This document shows, one piece after another, positions 26,953 to 35,720 of a stretch of 64,000 nt of DNA. A program made the translations under genes and the position numbers. Every line of letters begins with the position of its first letter. The first letter of the stretch is position 1. This DNA comes from Paenibacillus qinlingensis (lineage in GTDB: Bacteria; Bacillota; Bacilli; Paenibacillales; NBRC-103111): positions 1-64,000 of the forward strand of contig NZ_JABMKY010000030.1 in the NCBI RefSeq assembly GCF_013204845.1, given 5' to 3'. Under the pieces are notes generated by a model that made no database searches, had not been told where the DNA came from, and saw only the letters and a list, made by a program, of their open reading frames with translations.

Positions 26953-27909
26953 CTACCAGATTCCCGAATCGCTATATTTTTTGGCTAGCTTATTAGCCCC
27001 AAGTACAAGCACCAAACCAACGAAGGATTTGAAAAAACCGACTGCAGAGGCAAAGCTGAATTCCATACTTTCCAGTCCCCGGCGGAATACCCAGGTGTCG
27101 ATAATATCTCCTGTCTCATAGACTCGAGTGTTTAAGAAAATATAGATTTGGCCGAAGCCGGCATCGAGGATATGCCCGATTTTCAACAGCAGCAGCAAGA
27201 CAATCACATTGCGAATGCCCGGCAGCGTAATATGCCAGATTTGTTTCCAGCGCCCAGCTCCATCTACAATCGCTGCTTCATACAATTGCGGGTCGATGCC
27301 CGTCAAGGCAGCCAGATAGATGATAGCCCCAAAGCCAGTATCCTTCCATATTTCCGTTAAAACCAGCAAGGGGCGGAACCAGCTGTTGGAGGTCAAGAAA
27401 TTGATGGACTCCCCACCAGAACCGCGAATCCATTGATTGACCAAACCAGAATCTGTAGCTAGAAACGCCATCACCAAGCCGTATATAATTACCCAGGATA
27501 AGAAATGCGGTGCATAAGTGATGGTCTGAATCGTTCTTTTGAACCAAGGGGAGCGAATCTCGTTCAAGGCAAGTGCCATAGCAATATCTGGCAGCATGCC
27601 AAACACAATTTTATAAAGACTGATCACCATGGTATTGCGAAGCAGAACATAGAAATCCGGGCTGTTAAAAATCGTCTCAAAATGCTTAAAGCCTACCCAA
27701 GGGCTGCCCATAATGCCCTTCATAATGTTGTAATCCTGGAAGGCAATCAATAATCCCATCATCGGGATGTACTTGTAGATAATGTAAAATGCAACGCCAG
27801 GAACCATCATCAGGTATAGCCATTTGTTCTGTATAAAGCTTCGAGAGTAGGTTCTTTTTATTTTGGTGACACTCGATATTTTCATCGTACTTGTGCGTTC
27901 ACTAAGCAT
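26953..27909 (-). CDS. ABC transporter permease (LplB type)
   Basis: 318 residues from the ATG at 27909, which follows AGGAGG by six bases; seven codons of the longer frame overlap that ribosome site. Six membrane segments, with YLMMVPGVAFYIIYKYIPMM at the start, the EAA loop QLYEAAIVDGAGRWKQIWHI, and the end ANKLAKKYSDSGIW. It is the first transporter gene, 97 bases after the PL6 stop. A TATAAT lies about 40 bases upstream but no convincing -35 box was seen. Confidence 0.9.
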   Translation of the reverse strand: MLSERTSTMKISSVTKIKRTYSRSFIQNKWLYLMMVPGVAFYIIYKYIPMMGLLIAFQDYNIMKGIMGSPWVGFKHFETIFNSPDFYVLLRNTMVISLYKIVFGMLPDIAMALALNEIRSPWFKRTIQTITYAPHFLSWVIIYGLVMAFLATDSGLVNQWIRGSGGESINFLTSNSWFRPLLVLTEIWKDTGFGAIIYLAALTGIDPQLYEAAIVDGAGRWKQIWHITLPGIRNVIVLLLLLKIGHILDAGFGQIYIFLNTRVYETGDIIDTWVFRRGLESMEFSFASAVGFFKSFVGLVLVLGANKLAKKYSDSGIW

Positions 27910-28006
27910 TTCGTCCCTCCTGTTTGTCATCTTCTATCTCAATTATAAGATGGGACTACAGGAGGAACTAGCCATGCATTCTTCAAAAATGTGTAATAAT
28001 CTTAGA

Positions 28007-31000
28007 TCAAGGCAACGTTGAAACAGTCATGGTCGTGCTAGCAGCGGACACGTTCCCGGCAAAATCTCTGGCGACTACCTTGAAGGTATAGCTGGTGTTC
28101 GGTGTCAGTCCAGAGAACGTAGAACTGTAAACCAATGGTGTTGAGGTCGTGCTCACCTTAACTCCGTTACGGTATATGTCGTATTCTTTGACGCCCGTAT
28201 CATCGATGGATGACGTCCAATGAATGTGTACACTCGTAGAGGTTTGGGAATCCGACACCAAATTAGTTGGAACGGTCGGTGCCGTTGTATCTGCAGCCGT
28301 AGTAAACGTCAAGGTATTGCTATTGGGTGAGATGAAGCCCGCAGCATCATTCGCCAATACAGTCAGACTGTAAGTTGTATTGGCAGTCAGCCCGGTCAGA
28401 GCCAAGGAATTCACTGTCGTAGAGGCCAATAGTTCTGTTCCATTGTTAGAGATAAGATAACGTTTTACGGCTACATTGTCTGTAGAGCTGGTCCAATTCA
28501 GCTGGGCCGAGTTGCTTGTAATCGAGGTGGCAGCCAAGCTGGCAGGTGCCGTTGGTGCGACGCCATCATTAACGACAGCCAGTGGCGTATCCGCTATTCC
28601 GCTAGGTACAGTCACACTGCTTTTGGTCAGCATCAGCTTATCAATCTGAGTGCCGTCCAATTTATTAATGATTTTCAACGAGTGCCAACCATCTGGTAAT
28701 GTAATTGGTGAGGCTGACTTTGTCCATCCCCATGCTGCGGTCGTTAGTGTATGTTCAATTCTCGTATCTCCATCAACCTGGACATAAACCTTATTGCTGC
28801 TAGCGTCGACACCTTTGCCCAACAGCCATAAATAAAAAGTGCCCCCATTGCTGACATTGAGGCTATATTCCATCCGAACGTTTGTATTCTCATCCCCGTT
28901 TCCGTTATTGATCTTCATGTAGCTCCCGCTGGAAGTAGCGGAATCGCTGACTAAAGAAATGTTACCTGTCTTAAAGCTATTCCATTCTGACTCTAAATAG
29001 CGATCGGCGCTTCCATTCAGAGCGATGGTACGCCCGGATGAAGTTACCCATACTACGTTGCTCTCTGCAGACAAATTGCCTGCCGCATCCTTGGCTTTAA
29101 TCGAATAGTAGTGTGTATCGGGATCCACATTTCTTAATTGCATAGAACTAGCGGAGGAGCCACTTGAAGAGACGAACACCCCGTTATCGTACATTTCATA
29201 GCTGCTCACCCCTACATTGTCAGTCGAGGATGACCATGTAAAGCTGATATAGGCAGGCTCTCTCATAAAGGCTTTAAAATTGGTAGGCGCACTTGGAGCA
29301 ACCGTGTCCACAATGGACGATGCGGCAGTGACAACCGTCGCTACATTGGATGCAGGGGAACGGTTGCCTGCAGCATCCTTAGCTTTCACAGTAATTTGGT
29401 AGGTTTTGTTGGCCACAAGACCAGTCATCGTGTATGTGGGGCTTGTTGATGTTGCCTTGAGTACAGAACTCACGTAGATATCATAGCCGGTTACACTCGT
29501 ATTATCTGTTGAAGCAGTCCATGATAAGACTGCACTAGTGTCACTCACACTGGACGTAGTAACATTTACTGGAGCCGTAGGTGCCAGAAGATCCGTCCCA
29601 TTAGCCCATAATGCCCCCGTATTTGCTGCGGTTCTTGGCCCATATATAACCGAGCTACCCGAAATTTCATCTGCTCCTGTATCCGGGTTACCGCTGCGTG
29701 TTTGCCCGTCCATGTCCGTGCTCAGTCCGGTAACTGTATTCCCATAGTTGCTTATAACACTATAGGATTGCGGCCGGCGCACTTCACCCGTGCCAGTAAG
29801 GCTCGGATTAGCAGAGTTAATGCCTGTTCTTCCAACACCTTGGAGAGCGCTCCCGCTTAAGAAAAAAAGATTTTTTGCATACGTCGGAATAGCAATATTA
29901 TTTAACTTAGAACCATATTCATTAAAAGCTTTGCCTCTATCCGTTTGAATCAGATTGTTCTGGATGGTAATCCCCGTTGGCGTGATCGGATACATGCTAT
30001 TGTTAATATTGATTCCAGTTCCTGCATTAACGATCGTATTGTTACTCACTGTCACCTGGTCGGCTGCATAATGCCCGTTCGCTATATTATCGCCGCCATC
30101 CAGATTGATTGCGTTATTGGTAATATCTTTAAAGTAATTATTGAATATGGAATGCGAGCTTCCATAAACACGTATACCTTCTTTGGTGCGGATAAAAAAG
30201 TTGCCATTCACTGTATTGCTGTTGCCAAACCGAAGGGTGACCCCAGATGGCGAATCGCGAAATGTGTTGTAGCGGACGGTATTCCCGCTCGATTTGACAC
30301 TGATGATCTCGCCTCCATCAGCAGTCACGTTTTCCATCAGGTTATGCTCAACGATCGTTCCAGTTATATCATTATTGGTGGCTTGCCCGATTTGGATAGG
30401 CTCCATACCATTGGTTTGGCCGGGAAACAAATCCCCGACATAACGAATATTTCTGAAGTAATTCGTGCTGATTATATTATCGTGATTCGTTTGCGTGGAC
30501 GTTCCAATTTGGATACCGACACCACTTGAGCGGTTGCCATCGAATGTATTTGACTCAATCACATTGTCGTGGGAGCTGTTTAACAATTTAATAATATGGG
30601 TGGCTGGAGCGGTTGTATCACCACTGTTAAGAAAATAATTGTTTTTCACCTTCATATTTTTCGCTCCAATCAGCGAAATAACATTCCGATTGCTATTGCC
30701 TGCCACATACTGTACATCAAATTTAAAATCTCTAAATTCCATCCAGGCACCTGACAATCTAATGGCAGTTGTGCCGGTAAATACACTTTGTCCCGGCGTA
30801 GCGGCCCGAATAATGATAGGTTGGGTGGAAGTTCCTTGGTTATTGCTTAGTATGATCATGGCGTTGCTTCCATCATTATCATAGATTCCGTTAGCCAGAA
30901 CGATCTCTTCGCCAGCCGAGGCATTCGTCACTGCCGTCTGTAATGCGCTAATTGACGAAACAGTGGTTACGACAGCTTCAGCTCTACCCTGTCCGGCCAA

Positions 31001-31048
31001 ACATGCAATAAATAGGAATAATAAACCTAAAAACCCAGCTTTCTTCAA
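28007..31048 (-). CDS. secreted PL6-family polysaccharide lyase with fibronectin type III modules
   Basis: 1013 residues. The start is taken as the TTG at 31048, nine bases after AAGGAGG, which gives a signal peptide MKKAGFLGLLFLFIACLAG; three codons further upstream is too close to that site. A right-handed beta-helix runs to about residue 460. It carries the PL6 signature EIISVKSSGNTVRYNTFRD with the catalytic Lys and, in GVTLRFGNSNTVNGNFF, the Arg. FN3 modules follow near residues 490-580 and 585-675, then a CBM-like jelly roll near 680-820 and two more FN3 modules to the end. PL6 enzymes cleave alginate or dermatan/chondroitin; which one is not decided. A CcpA site lies upstream. Confidence 0.85.
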   Translation of the reverse strand: MKKAGFLGLLFLFIACLAGQGRAEAVVTTVSSISALQTAVTNASAGEEIVLANGIYDNDGSNAMIILSNNQGTSTQPIIIRAATPGQSVFTGTTAIRLSGAWMEFRDFKFDVQYVAGNSNRNVISLIGAKNMKVKNNYFLNSGDTTAPATHIIKLLNSSHDNVIESNTFDGNRSSGVGIQIGTSTQTNHDNIISTNYFRNIRYVGDLFPGQTNGMEPIQIGQATNNDITGTIVEHNLMENVTADGGEIISVKSSGNTVRYNTFRDSPSGVTLRFGNSNTVNGNFFIRTKEGIRVYGSSHSIFNNYFKDITNNAINLDGGDNIANGHYAADQVTVSNNTIVNAGTGININNSMYPITPTGITIQNNLIQTDRGKAFNEYGSKLNNIAIPTYAKNLFFLSGSALQGVGRTGINSANPSLTGTGEVRRPQSYSVISNYGNTVTGLSTDMDGQTRSGNPDTGADEISGSSVIYGPRTAANTGALWANGTDLLAPTAPVNVTTSSVSDTSAVLSWTASTDNTSVTGYDIYVSSVLKATSTSPTYTMTGLVANKTYQITVKAKDAAGNRSPASNVATVVTAASSIVDTVAPSAPTNFKAFMREPAYISFTWSSSTDNVGVSSYEMYDNGVFVSSSGSSASSMQLRNVDPDTHYYSIKAKDAAGNLSAESNVVWVTSSGRTIALNGSADRYLESEWNSFKTGNISLVSDSATSSGSYMKINNGNGDENTNVRMEYSLNVSNGGTFYLWLLGKGVDASSNKVYVQVDGDTRIEHTLTTAAWGWTKSASPITLPDGWHSLKIINKLDGTQIDKLMLTKSSVTVPSGIADTPLAVVNDGVAPTAPASLAATSITSNSAQLNWTSSTDNVAVKRYLISNNGTELLASTTVNSLALTGLTANTTYSLTVLANDAAGFISPNSNTLTFTTAADTTAPTVPTNLVSDSQTSTSVHIHWTSSIDDTGVKEYDIYRNGVKVSTTSTPLVYSSTFSGLTPNTSYTFKVVARDFAGNVSAASTTMTVSTLP

Positions 31049-31130
31049 AATAATCAATCCTCCTTAGATGGGTGGAGATTTTTCTAACAAACATACACGT
31101 CAAATGTGTTATGCAAAGAAATAGAAATCA

Positions 31131-31144
31131 TTTAAGCGCTTTCA
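31131..31144 (-). promoter_or_regulatory. candidate cre site (CcpA catabolite repression)
   Basis: TGAAAGCGCTTAAA on the minus strand matches the palindromic cre pattern TGAAAGCGCTTTCA at 12 of 14 positions. It lies about 85 bases upstream of the PL6 start and within the last codons of a ten-codon mini-ORF. Confidence 0.5.
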
Positions 31145-31164
31145 ATAAATAAATTATAGATCAT
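31132..31164 (-). CDS. possible ten-residue leader ORF upstream of the PL6 gene
   Basis: ATG six bases after a perfect AAGGAGG, encoding MIYNLFIESA and a stop, 84 bases before the PL6 start. The ribosome site is as strong as those of real genes here, so it may be a translated leader peptide or the remnant of a deleted gene. No regulatory hairpin was established between it and the lyase gene. Confidence 0.3.
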   Translation of the reverse strand: MIYNLFIESA

Positions 31165-31283
31165 AACTGCCCTCCTTTTCTTGTTTACTTGAATTGTAGT
31201 TGACAAGGATAGATGAAACTAGCTCGATAATCTTCAAAATTGTGTAAAATTCTTTACTTTTAGATGCGAGTTGTCTGATATCA

Positions 31284-31322
31284 AACAAATAGAACCCAGC
31301 CGACGGCCAGGTTCTATTTGTT
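31284..31322 (-). terminator. terminator-like hairpin after the GH88 pseudogene
   Basis: A 13-bp stem, AACAAATAGAACC (31284-31296) with GGTTCTATTTGTT (31310-31322), is followed by a moderately T-rich tail on the minus strand. Confidence 0.65.
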
Positions 31323-31340
31323 GAGTTATCCTATTAATGC

Positions 31341-32314
31341 TTACCAGTATACTTTCGTCTTGCCAAGTAACCTGGCTACAGCTTCCACAAAATAATAATC
31401 TCCGTAAATGAGTGAGCAATCTATGTTCTTGCCTGCGGGATGATGCCCACAGCCATGAATAAGCAACCCCTCATGTGTTTCATCATGATTTGTCGAATAT
31501 ATCTCAAAGAGATTCTGGACAACCTGATTGGCATACGTTTCGTAAGCAGCTCGTTCCGAGCCATCCACAAACTTAGCGAGTTCCAATAAGCTTGCAGCAG
31601 CAATGGCAGCTGCAGAGCTATCACGCTTAGCCGTCTCTGGGTCAGGAACAGAGAAGTCCCATATCGGAATCAGATCAGCTTCAACAGAGTCGAGAAATAC
31701 TTTCGCGCAATTACGAGCAACATTCAGATACTCTTCATTGCCTGTGTAGCGATAAGCGTGCGTATAGCCAGCGATTGCCCACGTTTGTCCGCGAGACCAG
31801 ACGGATTCATCCGCATATCCTTGGTGCGTTTGACCGAACATTGGCTCACCTGTAACAGGATCAATTACAAATGTATGGTACGCAGTAAAATCTGATCTAA
31901 TAATCGTATTCATGCACGTATTCGCATGCGCCTCTGAAATTGACCTTTTTCGTTAAATCGTTCAGCCAAACGATCTGCTGCATCCAATGCCACCTTGAGC
32001 GCTTCAGGATTCCCTGTAATTTTGTAATCTGCCACGAAAGACAGCGAATAAAGAAAACCAATATCGTGATCCAATGTTTCTGGTGTATCATATAAGCGTT
32101 TCAAGAGACGTGGATACGAGTCGCGAGCAGTGCGAATAAAACCTTCATCCCCAGTCAATTCATAAGACAACCAATTCAACCCTGTCCAAAACCCATTTTC
32201 AGAAAACTCATATACCCCATCTTTCGTATGCGTAGGTAGAAGATCTCCGTATTTCGCAGCGTTACGTCTCGTTTTGTCAGTAATAAATGAAACGATAGTT
32301 GATAAATTGTTCAT
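31341..32314 (-). pseudogene. GH88 unsaturated glucuronyl hydrolase, disrupted by internal out-of-frame deletion
   Basis: The N-terminal part (134 codons, ATG at 32314 after AAGGGAG) contains ENGFWTGLNWLSYELTGD and the catalytic Asp region TLDHDIGFLYSLSF. It then runs out of frame after KGQFQ and stops. The C-terminal part continues in another frame as HANTCMNTIIRSDFTAYHTF and has GQTHQGYADESVWSRGQTWA. GH88 enzymes are about 370 residues; here some 50 residues between KGQF and HANTC are missing, including the segment with the second catalytic Asp and the NLPLL-type motif. The enzyme should be inactive. It would remove unsaturated uronic acids from the PL6 products. Confidence 0.85.
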
Positions 32315-32336
32315 GTTGTACTCCCTTTAATCATGT

Positions 32337-33338
32337 TTATTTACGCGTTAATCTGCGGTATTGATCAATCGTTACTTTTCCTTGAAGAGCTTCTCCTTCA
32401 GAGAAACGCTTTAATTCATCGACAATAAAATCGCAAAGCTCCCGCTTGAGAATTCCTTGGAATCCGCCAATATGCGGCAGACAGACGACGTTTGGCAGTT
32501 TCAGGAGTTCATGGTCAATGGGAAGCGGCTCATAATCGTATACATCCAGCATTACTTTTATACGATCGGTACGTAACTCTTCAAGCAGCGCTTGCTCCTG
32601 TACGATAGGTCCTCGTGCCGTATTCACAAATAATGCTCCATCACGTAATCTTTTCAGCTGTTCGCTCCCAATCATTCCACGCGTCTGGTCCGTCAGTGTA
32701 TTGTGAACCGATACAATATCGCTCTGTTCGAAAAGGTCGTTCAGTTCACAAAGCTGGACGCCTTGAGCGTTCGCTTCCTCTTGCGAGCAATAACTGGAAC
32801 ACAACAAGATTTTTACATGAAATGGTTTCAGCATCCGTATCACTTGCTTGGATATTTCTCCATATCCCACCAAACCAATGACTCTTCTGGTTACGCCGAG
32901 AACTGTATCACGGTTGTTGTTGCTCCATTTACCTTGTTTTAGGCCAGCACTAAGTGAGGAGAAATTCCAGGCACCCGCGAAAATCATAGAGAACGCACAT
33001 TCGGCAGTCGAGTGCGCCAGCACTTTATTTGCGGTAACAACGGCAATATTCGTTTCGAACACATCTTCATTCACAATAGCTGCAACACTCCCAGCACCAT
33101 GACCAATAAACTTCAATTTAGTCGCTCGAGCCAGCACCTCTGGGGTAAACACTGGCGATCCCCAGGATGTGATGCATGCATCATACTCACTGATTTTTTC
33201 AGCCAAGTCCTCACTTGTAAATTTCTCATTAAATGCAATAAAATCAACATCGGTAAAGCTTAAAAGCTTGTGAAGTGTCGCTTCCTGCCAAAGTAACTCT
33301 CGAAGTTCAGGATTCCTAATCGTAACTAATGTTTTCAC
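32337..33338 (-). CDS. D-2-hydroxyacid dehydrogenase family protein
   Basis: 333 residues. The Rossmann motif VIGLVGYGEISKQVIRML has Ser in place of the third Gly. Catalytic residues are in VNTARGPIV (Arg) and CLPHIGGFQ (His), and the acidic residue is probably in VYDYEPLP. It uses NAD(P)H to reduce a 2-keto acid or oxidise a hydroxy acid, a plausible step in uronate catabolism. The start is GTG, sharing one base with the stop of the isomerase gene (TAGTG), with GAGGA seven bases upstream. Confidence 0.85.
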   Translation of the reverse strand: MKTLVTIRNPELRELLWQEATLHKLLSFTDVDFIAFNEKFTSEDLAEKISEYDACITSWGSPVFTPEVLARATKLKFIGHGAGSVAAIVNEDVFETNIAVVTANKVLAHSTAECAFSMIFAGAWNFSSLSAGLKQGKWSNNNRDTVLGVTRRVIGLVGYGEISKQVIRMLKPFHVKILLCSSYCSQEEANAQGVQLCELNDLFEQSDIVSVHNTLTDQTRGMIGSEQLKRLRDGALFVNTARGPIVQEQALLEELRTDRIKVMLDVYDYEPLPIDHELLKLPNVVCLPHIGGFQGILKRELCDFIVDELKRFSEGEALQGKVTIDQYRRLTRK

Positions 33339-34195
33339 TAGATTGTCCTCATTTCGTTAATGGTTTGAGTCAAATGATTCATATAGCTTACATAAGCGGG
33401 AAAAATCAGTTCCGGTTCCATACCGGGTATCTGCAGCTCCTTGCGCCATTTCGTTTCCCATTCTAAGGAATAGTAACCCTGGTAACCTGCTTGTTTCAGC
33501 AAGCTGACAATCTCGGTAATAGGAATGATACCTTCACCAAGCTTCGTATACTTCCAATTTATTTCCATTTCATCTTCAAAGGGCAAACCGTCTTTCATAT
33601 GGACATGAGCGCATTGTGCTCCCAAAAGTGCAATGGTATCAGCTGGAGATTCACCTTCTTCAAGCGGATGAATAATATCATAGATTACAGCACAATTCGT
33701 CCGATCAACATCATCCAGCAGCTTACGAAGCACTTTACCCGTCGAAAATTCATTATGCGTTTCGAGCCATACCTGCACTTGCAAGGATGCGGCATAATCA
33801 CAGGCTTGCCTCACACGAGCGACAACATTTTCATATGGGATAACAGGTACTTCCTTGTCTCTGCGACCGTTGAAGTATCCTAAGAAAACTCGAATACCTT
33901 GTGCTTTCAAGTCATGTGCCAGTTGTGCAACCTTTTCAAAATGTTCCGACATAGCCTGATCACGATCCGTTCCATTGAAGCAAACATTCGAACCAATATC
34001 CGTGACCTTTATGTCAGCTTCTTCAAATAAATGAAGTGCCTCTAAGCGCTCATTTGAGGTCATCTCGGTGGATACCATCCACGCTTTACCCTCCCGTAAT
34101 TCCATCGCTGAAAATCCGCATTCCTTTGCAAAAGCAATCATTTTTGCCAAGCTCCAACCTTCACAAGGCAGAGTACTATAAGCTAGGTTTCTCAA
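33338..34195 (-). CDS. sugar phosphate isomerase/epimerase family protein (AP-endonuclease-type TIM barrel)
   Basis: 285 residues. The TIM-barrel metal site is suggested by WLETHNEFSTG (Glu, His), AVIYDIIHPLEEG (Asp, His), CAHVHMKDG (His) and YYSLEWETKW (Glu). This matches xylose-isomerase-like sugar epimerases or isomerases. The first gene of the catabolic operon; start TTG, eight bases after AGGAGG. It is divergent from the AraC gene at 34.3 kb. Confidence 0.85.
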   Translation of the reverse strand: MRNLAYSTLPCEGWSLAKMIAFAKECGFSAMELREGKAWMVSTEMTSNERLEALHLFEEADIKVTDIGSNVCFNGTDRDQAMSEHFEKVAQLAHDLKAQGIRVFLGYFNGRRDKEVPVIPYENVVARVRQACDYAASLQVQVWLETHNEFSTGKVLRKLLDDVDRTNCAVIYDIIHPLEEGESPADTIALLGAQCAHVHMKDGLPFEDEMEINWKYTKLGEGIIPITEIVSLLKQAGYQGYYSLEWETKWRKELQIPGMEPELIFPAYVSYMNHLTQTINEMRTI

Positions 34196-34272
34196 GCTTC
34201 ATTCCTCCTGTTCGTGTCCTTCAACTTTGATTACTTCCATTGTAGCCCCACATTAGCGAAGAAACTTTCCCT

Positions 34273-34301
34273 TTTCCACGGATTTATTGCACATTTCCAC
34301 G
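34273..34301. promoter_or_regulatory. candidate AraC operator: TTTCCACG direct repeat, 21-bp period
   Basis: TTTCCACG occurs at 34273-34280 and 34294-34301, two helical turns apart, in the divergent region between the isomerase operon and the AraC gene. It supports placing the AraC start downstream of the longest open frame. Confidence 0.5.
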
Positions 34302-34352
34302 ACCCCATGTAACATGACAAGTAGGATGAAATATGAATGTGTGGTGCATATA

Positions 34353-35249
34353 ATGTCAGACTTCCCCGTCTATGCGTACAAAGAAATGCTGGATGAAGAG
34401 TTTCCGTTCAAAGTTGAAGTACGAACACCTGCTTATATGAATAAAACTAAGCATGCTCATGAACATTTGCAGCTTTGCTATATGATGTCGGGCAGCTGTT
34501 TACACGTCACGAATGGCCGGTCCTATGTCTTGACTAAAGGCGATATATTTTCCATACCTCCTTATCAGGAACATCGTCTGGAACTACGCGAATCGATGGA
34601 TTTTGTCTTATTTCAGATTGATTTTATGCCCCATGCTATTAATGAAGGTCTGCGAGATCTCACCCGTATGCAAACCTTCGTAGATTTCGCCTATATCAGA
34701 CCGCTAATCTCACAGGAAGATCTTATTCCTAAAATGGCTCTTCCCCCGAACATTCAATCATCGGTTGAGAATGTTCTCCAAGTAATGAGGAACGAGTGGG
34801 ATGAAATGGAAGACGGATACCAACTGGCCATCAAAGCTGAACTTTTAAAGCTACTTGTGATTACTGGACGACAATATGCTCGTTATTCAGAAACTCAGGG
34901 TCAACAAGAACAGAGAGAGGTTTTGTTTCATCGTGAGGCTTTTCATAAGGCGATTGCCTATATGGAATCGCAATATCATGAAGACCTTAATCTTGAAGAT
35001 GTTGCAAATATCGCCTATATGTCTCCCTCATATTTCAGCAGCATGTTGCGGCTTGTAAAAGGGAAGTCCTATATTGAGCTCTTATCTGCTATCCGTATGC
35101 AAGTAGCTATGGAACTCTTAAGAGACTCTGATCTGAATGTAACCGAGATTGCTTCACGAGTGGGCTACAATCATATTAGCCATTTCAATCGCATGTTCAA
35201 AAAGCTTACGGGTGTAACACCACGTGATTTCCGAAAGCATCCTTCTTAA
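34353..35249 (+). CDS. AraC family regulator
   Basis: 298 residues from the ATG at 34353 (reading MSDFPVYAYKEML); the frame is open to 34287 but that part has no ribosome site and covers the likely operator. The cupin half has HAHEHLQLCYMMSGSCLHV and IFSIPPYQEHRLEL. The C-terminal AraC domain has DVANIAYMSPSYFSSMLRL and EIASRVGYNHISHFNRMFK. It probably activates the divergent uronate-catabolic genes in response to a lyase product. Confidence 0.85.
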   Translation: MSDFPVYAYKEMLDEEFPFKVEVRTPAYMNKTKHAHEHLQLCYMMSGSCLHVTNGRSYVLTKGDIFSIPPYQEHRLELRESMDFVLFQIDFMPHAINEGLRDLTRMQTFVDFAYIRPLISQEDLIPKMALPPNIQSSVENVLQVMRNEWDEMEDGYQLAIKAELLKLLVITGRQYARYSETQGQQEQREVLFHREAFHKAIAYMESQYHEDLNLEDVANIAYMSPSYFSSMLRLVKGKSYIELLSAIRMQVAMELLRDSDLNVTEIASRVGYNHISHFNRMFKKLTGVTPRDFRKHPS

Positions 35250-35303
35250 AGAAAAATATAAGATGTTCAAAAATAAATATTTACAAAATTACCTCAAAAA
35301 ATA

Positions 35304-35356
35304 AAAGAGACACAATAAAACTGATTAATATTCATCAGATTAATTGTCTCTCTTTG
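35304..35356 (+). terminator. terminator after the AraC gene
   Basis: AAAGAGACACAAT pairs imperfectly with ATTGTCTCTCTTT around an inner stem CTGATTAAT/ATTCATCAG-like region and is followed by a T-rich stretch, about 55 bases after the stop. Confidence 0.55.
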
Positions 35357-35369
35357 TTCAACATATAAT

Positions 35370-35535
35370 TATGAAACGAAACTCTTTCTGTTTCATGCTG
35401 AAGCCACCTATGATGGACCGTTTACGGAAAGCAGCACCCAGCGCGGAGGGAGGGAATTCGTGGATGTATCGGAGAATAGAGGCATTTCTTTTATAAATCC
35501 AAAGAAGCCAGGTTATCTGGGTATCCACTCATAAT
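35370..35535 (+). other. possible gene fragment between AraC and SLH genes
   Basis: Two overlapping plus-strand frames look protein-like. One starts with an ATG at about 35372 (41 codons). The other ends GISFINPKKPGYLGIHS and a stop. Neither has a clear ribosome site or recognised family. It may be a decayed gene end. The rest of 35536-35638 is a tetranucleotide repeat and unremarkable sequence. Confidence 0.25.
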
Positions 35536-35545
35536 ATCTCTCCTC

Positions 35546-35570
35546 AACCAACCAACCAACCAACCAACCA
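35546..35570. repeat. AACC tetranucleotide microsatellite
   Basis: Six perfect copies of AACC plus one base, in intergenic DNA. Confidence 0.8.
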
Positions 35571-35638
35571 TTAGCTCAATTTTCCCCTTATCTATTTTAC
35601 GCTTCCACAACTTGAAAGGTTGTATCCTGCCCATTCGT

Positions 35639-35682
35639 TCAAAAAGAGGACGCTCCTTCGCCTACGCTGGGTTACGTCCTCT
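35639..35682 (-). terminator. terminator of the SLH protein gene
   Basis: On the minus strand AGAGGACG pairs with CGTCCTCT (35675-35682 with 35645-35652) and is followed by TTTTTG, 40 bases after the SLH stop codon. Confidence 0.75.
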
Positions 35683-35720
35683 GCATGTTATCAATTTAAG
35701 ATCATACTCCTCAACCGCTT

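Noticed and set aside
35546..35570. Telomere-like GGTT repeat
   Set aside because: Only 25 bases of a tetranucleotide repeat within a chromosome-like context; simple microsatellite.
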